From Rhodobacteraceae bacterium KLH11 (GTDB lineage Bacteria; Pseudomonadota; Alphaproteobacteria; Rhodobacterales; Rhodobacteraceae), in assembly GCA_000158135.1 (NCBI GenBank), contig DS999533.1, forward strand, positions 155,118-219,117: DNA of 64,000 nucleotides, read 5' to 3'. The notes beneath the pieces are model-generated. The model worked only from the letters and a program-made list of their open reading frames with translations, did not search any database and was not told the DNA's origin. The position numbers and the translations under genes are program-made. Position 1 is the stretch's first letter. Every line of letters begins with the position of its first letter. Of this stretch, positions 58,270 through 64,000 are shown piece after piece.

Positions 58270-58329
58270 GATTCTTCGTGCTCAAGCGGATCCGACTGGA
58301 AGTCGGAGGGTTTGCTCCAAAACGTGGAA
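57844..58329 (-). mobile_element. IS200/IS605 unit inserted in the IS1182 transposase
   Basis: Bounded by the points where the IS1182 transposase similarity breaks (after AFFSF near 58330) and resumes (IDTDHG near 57843). The left end has the subterminal hairpin TCCGAC-TGGAA-GTCGGA at 58291-58307, typical of these elements. The right-end hairpin is less clear. These elements do not duplicate their target, consistent with the clean break. Confidence 0.65.
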
Positions 58330-58945
58330 ACTAAAGAATGCTGGACCTTTACGGGCCGCCGTCCACTGGCTGGCTGGATCGGAATGGGAGGTGAACTTGG
58401 GCTGAACTTCGCTGGCTGCACCAAACGCGGCCTCATCCAGAGTATCCAAATACTCGCGGACCGCGCGAGGCGCATCTTCTGGATCGATAGTTGATGCATC
58501 GCATTCTTCTTTTGGCGTTGAGTTCTGTTTGTTTGCATCGGCTTCGATCAGACTGGCATCGATTGCCATGCGTTGATCGCTGACCAAACCTTCCGCGATG
58601 CACCGCGCAACAGTCGTCTCGAAAAGGTGGCGCAGCAGTTCGCTCTCGCGGAAGCGTCCATGCCGGTTCTTGGAGAACGTCGAATGATCTGGCACCCGGT
58701 CGGTCAGATCAAGACAGCAGAACCAGCGATATGCCAGATTCAGTTGCACCTCTTCGCACAGCCGTCGCTCAGAGCGGATACCAATGCAATAGCCGACCAG
58801 CAGCATCCGGATCAGCAGCTCAGGATCGACCGATGGACGACCGGTGTGGCTGTAAAAATCCAAGAGATGGCTCGAATGCTGCTCAGATCAACAAAGCGAT
58901 CAATCGACCGAAGCAGGTGATCCTAGGGAACGTGGTTCTCCAATG
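58330..58945 (-). pseudogene. IS1182 transposase, N-terminal part (nonsense and frameshift)
   Basis: The main frame from 58863 reads DFYSHTGRPSVDPELLIRML, then VPDHSTFSKNRHGRF and MAIDASLIEADANKQ, typical of IS1182, and ends at the IS200 insertion. The first ~30 expected residues (NHVP, DHLLRSIDRFVDLSSIRA) are found just upstream at about 58945-58865, but in a different frame and with a TAG between NHVP and DHLL. So the gene suffered a frameshift near 58865, a nonsense mutation near 58920 and an insertion. Confidence 0.8.
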
Positions 58946-59189
58946 AGAACTCCTAGAACAGCGACGATTGCGCTTCCTACCTCGGCCCCATCATCGCCAA
59001 TCCTCCCACCCATTGGAAGAATTGAATCAGCAGTTCATGCACCGATCAAGGAAGAGTTTTTCAACAAAATATGGCCTTGGCGCGCGAATCTGCCATTTAT
59101 CCCGGGTATTCCGGTGGGTTTCCGCGTGGCGCTGTGAAGTTTAGTAATGTGTCATTTTCAGTGCTATAAACGCTTTAAATATGTATTTT

Positions 59190-59218
59190 TCAAAGAAACG
59201 TTCTTGCCTTATCTTTGA
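59190..59218. promoter_or_regulatory. Inverted repeat upstream of abiEi, candidate autoregulatory operator
   Basis: TCAAAGA (59190-59196) and TCTTTGA (59212-59218) are perfect inverted copies, with a smaller AAGAA/TTCTT pair inside. They end 21 bases before the AbiEi start. AbiEi antitoxins are known to repress their own promoter by binding inverted repeats, so this is a good candidate, by analogy only. Confidence 0.45.
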
Positions 59219-59239
59219 ATTTATATGATTTAGGGCGTC

Positions 59240-60061
59240 ATGAACGCTGGAAGATCGCAAAACCTGAAGAAAGTTCTCGACTCGGTGCCCGCGGGATATC
59301 TCGTCGATGCCAACTGGCTCACCGCCCATGGCATAGCCTACGAAACTTTTCGCGACTATGTAAAACGGGGCTGGCTCGAACGCGTTCACCGCGGCGTTTT
59401 CCGCCGACCTGTTCCCAATCCGCCCGCATCAAACACCGTTGACTGGAAGGCCTGCCTGATCTCGATACAACATATCATGGGCTATGATATTCATGTCGGC
59501 GGAAAAACCGCTCTCTCACAACAGGGCTACGACCACTACCTGCGTTTGGGCAACAACGCCCCCGTCTGGATCTATGGCTACAAAATACCCAACTGGCTCA
59601 TTAAGCTGCCACTCAACGCACCTATAGAAACGCGCAATACGTCACTGTTCGCTGACCAGGCACTTGGCGTTACAAATGACGACATAAAATCTGAAAACTC
59701 CCTCCCGTGGGACTGGCAACTGCGCATGTCGGTCCCCGAACGGGCGGTCATGGAAGCCATGGATGAATTGCCGGACCATGAGAGTTTTCACAACCTCGAC
59801 ATGGTGTTCGAGGGTTTGACGACGTTACGACCAAAGATGCTCTCGGCACTTTTGCTGAGCTGCAGGAAAATAAAGGTCAGGCGCCTCTTCTTCGTTTTTG
59901 CGGATCGTCACAATCACCCCTGGCGCAAACGACTTGATGCTGACGCCTTCAACCTCGGGACGGGGGATCGAGCATTGGTCAAAGGTGGCCGGATACATCC
60001 GCGATATCGCATCATGGTACCCGAAGAGTTCGTCACGACAGGGGCAGAAAATGGCGCGTAG
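59240..60061 (+). CDS. abiEi: AbiEi-type antitoxin / transcriptional regulator (type IV TA)
   Basis: A 273-residue protein with an N-terminal winged-helix domain (VPAGYLVDANWLTAHGI, then RGWLERVHRGVFRRP) and a C-terminal AbiEi domain (about 75-270; GGKTALSQQGYDHYL, then SVPERAVMEAMDELP). The family blocks the toxicity of its AbiEii partner without direct binding and represses the operon. The gene overlaps the toxin gene by 11 bases, implying coupled translation. The pair gives abortive phage defence in lactococci and plasmid stabilisation elsewhere; next to repABC genes, stabilisation is the likely role. Confidence 0.88.
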   Translation: MNAGRSQNLKKVLDSVPAGYLVDANWLTAHGIAYETFRDYVKRGWLERVHRGVFRRPVPNPPASNTVDWKACLISIQHIMGYDIHVGGKTALSQQGYDHYLRLGNNAPVWIYGYKIPNWLIKLPLNAPIETRNTSLFADQALGVTNDDIKSENSLPWDWQLRMSVPERAVMEAMDELPDHESFHNLDMVFEGLTTLRPKMLSALLLSCRKIKVRRLFFVFADRHNHPWRKRLDADAFNLGTGDRALVKGGRIHPRYRIMVPEEFVTTGAENGA

Positions 60062-60980
60062 GAATTATGAATCCCAAGTCGCCCTTCTCGTGCGTGTATT
60101 GCCTTACGTCGCGAAGGAAGAGATATTCGCGCTCAAGGGCGGGACAGCAATCAACCTCTTCTATCGCGATCTACCGCGACTCTCGGTTGATATCGACCTG
60201 ACATATCTGCCGATCAAAGAGCGTGAACAGAGCCTCGCCGAGATCAACGAAGCCATGGATCGTATCGCTAAGTCGATCGAAAAGGGTATCAGCGGGGCGA
60301 AGGCTCAAAGAATAAAAGGAGGTGGGGGCGGCGCCACCCGCGTGCTTGCGCGTCTGGAAGGTGCAGAAGTCAAAATTGAGACTTCGCCTGTCACACGCGG
60401 CGTTGTTCATGACCCCGAAATCCGGGCGGTCTCCGACGCCGTAGCAGACGCGTTTGGCTATGCAGAAATGCAGATCGTCTCATTCGAAGATTTGTTCGGC
60501 GGTAAGCTCCACGCAGCCGTGGATCGCCAGCACCCGCGCGATCTTTACGACGTAAAGCTTCTCTACGAACACGAAGGCCTGACGGACGATCTGTTTCGGA
60601 CCTTCCTGATCTACATCGCCTGTTCGGCACGTCCTGCACACGAATTGCTGAATCCCAACCTGATTGATCTTGATCAGCCTTATGTGCGTGAGTTCGAGGG
60701 CATGACCAAGTCACCCGTCGGCCTTGATGACCTGCTGGCGACGCGCAAGCAACTGATTGCGGATATCCAATCTCGCTTCGATAAACCCACCAGACAATTC
60801 TTGCTCAGCCTGCAGGATGGTACGCCGGATTTCACTGCGATAGATCTACCGCAAGCAGCCGATCTTCCCGCAGTACGTTGGAAGCTTCTCAATCTGGAAC
60901 GCCTGATCCGGGACAACCCGAAAAAGCACGCTGAGCAGAGGGAAGAACTCGAGAAACTCCTAGGTCGCCTCTTCGACTGA
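60051..60980 (+). CDS. abiEii: AbiEii/AbiGii-type nucleotidyltransferase toxin
   Basis: The true start is taken as the ATG at 60051 (GGGGCAG upstream), giving 309 residues; the frame is open farther upstream but inside abiEi. The nucleotidyltransferase core is clear: KGGTAINLFYRDLPRLSVDI with G31-T32 and the metal-binding pair D47, D49. FGGKLHAAVDRQHPRDLYDV follows, typical of the family. Such toxins add nucleotides to RNA targets (tRNA for the related MenT toxins), causing reversible growth arrest. Nothing suggests inactivation. Confidence 0.9.
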   Translation: MARRNYESQVALLVRVLPYVAKEEIFALKGGTAINLFYRDLPRLSVDIDLTYLPIKEREQSLAEINEAMDRIAKSIEKGISGAKAQRIKGGGGGATRVLARLEGAEVKIETSPVTRGVVHDPEIRAVSDAVADAFGYAEMQIVSFEDLFGGKLHAAVDRQHPRDLYDVKLLYEHEGLTDDLFRTFLIYIACSARPAHELLNPNLIDLDQPYVREFEGMTKSPVGLDDLLATRKQLIADIQSRFDKPTRQFLLSLQDGTPDFTAIDLPQAADLPAVRWKLLNLERLIRDNPKKHAEQREELEKLLGRLFD

Positions 60981-61062
60981 TTGAAATTCAGAGTTCGACC
61001 AATTGAAAGCGCGGGCACATTTCAACGCCGCTTACCCGCCCTTCGTGCCGTATTTCAGCCCC

Positions 61063-62172
61063 CTACCCGTCCCGATCTAGCTTTAACCAATATCGCGTGT
61101 ATCGGAGTTCACCCGTTCTACTCAGAGCGCCCTTCTCGACCAGATCCTGGAGATCCCGCGTCGCCGTGGCGCGCGACGTTCCGGTGATCGAGATATAATT
61201 CTCAGCACTTAATCCCCCTTTGAACCCATCCGGTCCAGCCTTGAACAAACGTGCGATTACTTTGCTTTGCCGGGCGTTGAACTGATCACGAAACCGGTCA
61301 TAGAAATGCGTCTTGGATATAAAGAAGCCAACCCGCTCAAGCGTCACCTGCTGTGCTGTAAGGACTGTCTTGGCAAACCAGATAAGCCATGGTGTAACGT
61401 CCAGTGTCTTTTGATGGCGTTCGAGCTGATCGTAGTAAGCCTTCCGCTTTCGCTCGATCGTGAAAGCAAGAGCAATCAAACTTGGCTGACCAATGTTTTG
61501 CGCCAAAGACTTTTCAGCCAGCGCCCTACCCAACCGGCCATTGCCGTCCTCAAAGGGGTGAATGCTCTCGAAATACAGATGGCTCAATCCGGCCCGGATC
61601 AGTGCGCGCAATGGTTCGAGACCATCTGGTGAGGTCCGGTTGAACCAGGTTACGAAATGGTCCATTTCAGCCGGAACCTGATGCGAAGGTGGCGCTTCGA
61701 AATGCACCGTTGGGCGGTCCAGCCTGCCTGAGACGATTTGCATCGCATCCTCATGGCTCCGGTATGATCCAATCCTTTCCAGATGCCTATCATGGGACAG
61801 AAGCATGTCATGCCACCGAAACAGGGTGTCGTGTGACAGTGGTTCCGAATAGTTGGAATAAACATCCACCATCATTTCTGAAACACCTTGCTCGCGCGGT
61901 TTGGAGGGATAGCTGTCGGGAGCCAGTCCAAGATGCCGACGCAAGGAAGATTGCACGCTGAGACGATCCAGTATCTCACCTTCGATCGCGCTGGTCTTCA
62001 TCGCTTCTTCGCTTAGCAGGTCGATACGCAATTGATCCCGATCCGATGCACTCACATGATGTACCGCTCCAAGGACTTCGCCGGAGGACAACAGAAATTG
62101 TTGCTCGTATGGTTCGAGTGTTGTGGCATCGTAACGAAAAGTCGGCCAATCAGGGTACTGCCAGTTCCACAT
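61063..62172 (-). CDS. Fic-domain protein with class II inhibitory motif
   Basis: A 369-residue protein. The N-terminal WNWQYPDWPTFRYD matches the DUF4172 region often fused to Fic. The Fic core motif HPFEDGNGRLGR (H205-R216) is complete, so it should transfer a nucleotide moiety, usually AMP, to a target protein. The inhibitory [S/T]xxxE[G/N] motif is present before it as TSAIEG (T60-G65, E64), making this a class II, self-restrained enzyme. The C-terminal part looks like a winged helix (SITGTSRATATRDLQDLVEK), suggesting DNA binding. It converges on abiEii, with 82 bases between stops. Many plasmids carry such proteins; whether it is a toxin or regulator is unknown. Confidence 0.9.
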   Translation of the reverse strand: MWNWQYPDWPTFRYDATTLEPYEQQFLLSSGEVLGAVHHVSASDRDQLRIDLLSEEAMKTSAIEGEILDRLSVQSSLRRHLGLAPDSYPSKPREQGVSEMMVDVYSNYSEPLSHDTLFRWHDMLLSHDRHLERIGSYRSHEDAMQIVSGRLDRPTVHFEAPPSHQVPAEMDHFVTWFNRTSPDGLEPLRALIRAGLSHLYFESIHPFEDGNGRLGRALAEKSLAQNIGQPSLIALAFTIERKRKAYYDQLERHQKTLDVTPWLIWFAKTVLTAQQVTLERVGFFISKTHFYDRFRDQFNARQSKVIARLFKAGPDGFKGGLSAENYISITGTSRATATRDLQDLVEKGALSRTGELRYTRYWLKLDRDG

Positions 62173-62326
62173 CGTGAGGTATAAGCCTCCTTTCTATAAC
62201 TCACTATTTATCGCTACGTGATTTATAGAGGTCAATCCTATTACTCACCTTTTTCAAACCAACCGATCCAATCATCGATTGGACGTGTAATCTGAAAACG
62301 GTAAATCTCGTCCTGTTTCCCCAAAT

Positions 62327-63382
62327 TTACGTAGCCTTGGAGGTTTGCGACAGCATTGCCTTTGGGGACAGCTCTCCCTTTTCGATCTTAGCCAGCAACG
62401 AAATCAGGTAAGCCCTTGGAGACTGTATGTTCTCAGCACGTTGAAAGATGTATCCGAGAACAATGAAATGAATAGCTGGGCCAAACGTTGATTTCATTGC
62501 ATACCAGGTTTGGCCAAGTCGTAGATACTCTGCGATATCATCCATAAGCCGATCACAGTGGTGCTGATCTTTTGCAAAGCGTAGTTCTGAGCATAGCCGT
62601 GGAAAACTGCGCTCCATTTGGTCTGGAGAAACCTGAATCTGAGAAAGTTTTTCTTTCTTAACTTCGGGATTCAAAGAGTCCTCTTTGTGCCCCTCAATTT
62701 CACTGTCACTGGCCCTCAAATTTTCTGTATCTGTCTGTGTTATCTCGGAGATTTCCACAGAGATTTCCGCCAGCAGCTCGCTGAGTACATTCGCATCCGG
62801 TTTGCGACGCAGAGCATTGCGTACGGTGGTCATCAAATCAGAGATCGCGGTGTCATTTGCTACGAGGCCCCTAAGGCGCGCCAGAGCGGCGGAAACCTTG
62901 TCACGGAGTACAGTGAACTCCAGAACGCGATCAGCATGCCTCTGGGCTTCCTGGATGAACTCAGGGTGCCGTTCAGACAAAGGCATCAAGGAGAGCCCCG
63001 TTGCGGTGACCACCCTGCCCTGTCGATCCCGGCGCGCCCATCGCTTGCCATTTGCGCTCATTACGCGGCGGACAAGTCCAAGCTCAACCAGCGTTGAGAT
63101 GTGACGCTCAACTGTCTGCACGCTGACATGAGTTCGTTTGGCGATCGCCGCGTTGGAAGCGAAGCAGATGTGATGATCATCATGGTCCGCAGCAATTTGA
63201 TCGCCGCCCAAAAAGGAAATCATCGCTCTCAGGACATTGAGGGTTGTGGATTTTAAGCCAAGAGGTTCTTTGGCCTCTTCAACGGCGCGAAGAAGTATCC
63301 ATTTTTGGGGCGTACTACTCCCCTGCCCTGCCGTTCCCGACAAGGTCGCTCCATTTGGAGCCAATGCTGTTAGTGTTTTCAT
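62327..63382 (-). CDS. repC: RepC plasmid replication initiator
   Basis: A 351-residue protein with a winged-helix N-terminal domain (TTLNVLRAMISFL, then FASNAAIAKRTHVSVQTVER and LGLVRRVMSANGKRWARRD) and the RepC C-terminal part (RAYLISLLAKIEKGELSP). RepC initiates replication of repABC plasmids at an origin lying within its own gene. Downstream of repB on the same strand with a 206-base gap, it shows the standard repA-repB-repC order. It is somewhat shorter than many RepC proteins (about 380-430) but has intact ends. Expression is expected to be limited by the ctRNA in the repB-repC gap. Confidence 0.93.
   Translation of the reverse strand: MKTLTALAPNGATLSGTAGQGSSTPQKWILLRAVEEAKEPLGLKSTTLNVLRAMISFLGGDQIAADHDDHHICFASNAAIAKRTHVSVQTVERHISTLVELGLVRRVMSANGKRWARRDRQGRVVTATGLSLMPLSERHPEFIQEAQRHADRVLEFTVLRDKVSAALARLRGLVANDTAISDLMTTVRNALRRKPDANVLSELLAEISVEISEITQTDTENLRASDSEIEGHKEDSLNPEVKKEKLSQIQVSPDQMERSFPRLCSELRFAKDQHHCDRLMDDIAEYLRLGQTWYAMKSTFGPAIHFIVLGYIFQRAENIQSPRAYLISLLAKIEKGELSPKAMLSQTSKAT
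62660..62760. other. Possible oriV region inside repC
   Basis: In repABC plasmids the origin lies in an AT-rich stretch in the middle of repC. This segment is visibly AT-richer than the rest of the gene, and the encoded residues (Glu/Lys/Asn/Ser-rich, KKEKLSQ) look like a linker. No iterons are seen. Assignment rests on family knowledge. Confidence 0.3.
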
Positions 63383-63439
63383 GAGATTTTGTCAGCAGAC
63401 AAAGAAAACCTGTTCACCCAGAGGCGTTTTTTATTGTGT

Positions 63440-63534
63440 CGTGATTCGCGGGCTGTTAGGGTTTAGGTGTCTAATCTACAACCACTAGTTGGTTTTCAGC
63501 CCTCGGAGCCTCAGGTTTCGGGGGTTTCTTTTTT
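63440..63534 (+). ncRNA. Probable counter-transcribed RNA (incompatibility RNA) of the repABC unit
   Basis: The repB-repC gap in this plasmid class encodes a small antisense RNA that blocks repC expression. Here the plus strand, opposite to repBC, has a short hairpin AACCA-CTAGT-TGGTT (63480-63494) followed by an intrinsic terminator. The two-stem outline fits known ctRNAs. The 5' end and promoter are not determined; the start given is approximate. Confidence 0.5.
63500..63534 (+). terminator. Intrinsic terminator of the putative ctRNA
   Basis: CCCTCG (63500-63505) pairs with CGGGGG (63519-63524) with one G-U pair, followed by TTTCTTTTTT on the plus strand. The T-run only makes sense for plus-strand transcription, antisense to repC. 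Confidence 0.55.
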
Positions 63535-63568
63535 GCTTTCCTCCTCTTTGCTCGTTGCCTCATGTAGA

Positions 63569-63584
63569 GTTAACATCTGTTAAC
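63569..63584. promoter_or_regulatory. parS-like centromere palindrome
   Basis: GTTAACATCTGTTAAC is a 7-bp perfect inverted repeat (GTTAACA/TGTTAAC) around two bases. It matches the repABC parS pattern GTTNNCNGCNGNNAAC at all but one of the fixed positions (the central GC is TC). It lies five bases after the repB stop. RepB would bind here for partitioning. Confidence 0.65.
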
Positions 63585-63588
63585 TCGC

Positions 63589-64000
63589 TTACTCCTCGGC
63601 GCTTTCTTTGAAACGCTCGTAGGATTCTTGAATGATTTGTCCAAGGTTGTCCGAAAGCCAACTTGTGTAGGCTTCATTGTCCCCTGCCCTTTTGATCGTC
63701 ATGTTCACCGCAGAATCGCTGGTCTTGATAACAACGTCGGGCGCCGGCCGGACTTCCTGTGCTTCTTTCTTAGGAGTCAAGCTACACAGGAGCCCGTTTA
63801 ACCGATCGTCCGAATTAGCTATATTGAGCGTCTCCAAAAGCTTCTTGGCCTTGTCCGCTGTTATCACCTCTTTTCGCAACGCATCGGCGAGTGCTGTCCA
63901 TTTGGGCCGTCCGGATTTCGGTGCTGGACCAATCATATCCCCGAGATCGTCCGGAATATCGTTTGTGACTCGCTCCAACTGTGACAGCGTGTTCTTGGAA
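63589..64000 (-). CDS. repB: RepB plasmid partitioning protein, C-terminal part (runs off the window)
   Basis: An open frame extends past the window edge, so only the last ~137 residues are seen. The segment DLGDMIGPAPKSGRPKW is the conserved RepB stretch, followed by a C-terminal dimerisation region. RepB is a ParB-type protein that binds parS and works with the ATPase RepA, which should lie beyond the edge. The gene precedes repC on the same strand. Confidence 0.9.
   Translation of the reverse strand, partial: SKNTLSQLERVTNDIPDDLGDMIGPAPKSGRPKWTALADALRKEVITADKAKKLLETLNIANSDDRLNGLLCSLTPKKEAQEVRPAPDVVIKTSDSAVNMTIKRAGDNEAYTSWLSDNLGQIIQESYERFKESAEE

Larger units (their letters stand above)
57067..59069 (-). 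mobile_element. Decayed IS1182-family element carrying an IS200/IS605 insertion
   Basis: The matching terminal sequences TTCTGTTGAAAAAC at 57067-57080 and its inverted partner GTTTTTCAACAAAA at 59056-59069 (13 of 14 positions agree) bracket both halves of an IS1182-type transposase. Total length is about 2.0 kb including roughly 0.5 kb of nested IS200/IS605 DNA, consistent with IS1182 elements of about 1.5-1.9 kb. Exact ends and target duplication were not resolved. Confidence 0.65.

Noticed and set aside
60051..60980. Counting the AbiEii frame from 59898
   Set aside because: The extra 51 codons lie inside abiEi in another frame and are absent from the family; the ATG at 60051 has a good ribosome-binding site.

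Overview
The window looks like part of a repABC-type plasmid or chromid from an alphaproteobacterium, most likely the Rhodobacteraceae/Roseobacter group. The evidence is a RepB C-terminus, a parS-like palindrome, a probable counter-transcribed RNA locus and RepC at the right-hand end, all read on the minus strand, together with IS481, IS1182 and IS200/IS605 remnants of kinds common in that group. The assignment to a lineage is inference; no rRNA or core marker gene is present.

Layout. 1-3.1 kb: a secreted nitrilase-family hydrolase, a small Cys-rich protein, a glutaredoxin-2 gene broken by an in-frame stop, and a truncated IS481 transposase. 3.5-4.4 kb: a Crp/Fnr-type regulator in AT-rich DNA. 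4.6-48.6 kb: one minus-strand block made of a single uninterrupted 37.7-kb gene for a protein of about 12,556 residues, then a small accessory gene, two consecutive type I secretion ABC transporters and an HlyD-type adaptor. 48.7-49.6 kb: mostly non-coding. 49.6-56.4 kb: a small hypothetical gene and a second large RTX protein combining a 5'-nucleotidase, a beta-propeller-like region and an ExeM/NucH-type nuclease. 57.0-59.1 kb: a decayed IS1182 element with an IS200/IS605 unit inserted in its transposase. 59.2-61.0 kb: an AbiEi/AbiEii toxin-antitoxin pair. 61.0-62.2 kb: a Fic protein with a class II self-inhibition motif. 62.3-64.0 kb: repC, a probable ctRNA, a parS-like site and the end of repB.

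The centrepiece is the giant protein. Its first ~3,500 residues are not RTX repeats. They hold, in order, a region with a His-Gly/Cys pair resembling clan-CD (caspase/C80-like) or Stv domains, an HExxH zinc-peptidase motif, and a long hydrophobic helical stretch resembling the translocation region of large clostridial and MARTX toxins. About 9,000 residues of calcium-binding repeats follow, interspersed with PA14-like, LamG-like and jelly-roll-like islands, ending in a typical type I secretion tail. Two ABC transporters plus an HlyD adaptor match the RtxB/RtxE/RtxD plan of MARTX loci. I infer a giant multidomain secreted toxin or contact-dependent effector that is not a canonical MARTX (no MARTX N-terminal A/B repeats and no acyltransferase seen), exported by its own dedicated system. 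The nearby RTX nuclease/nucleotidase is a plausible second cargo. The TA pair, Fic protein and replication genes look like plasmid-maintenance functions.
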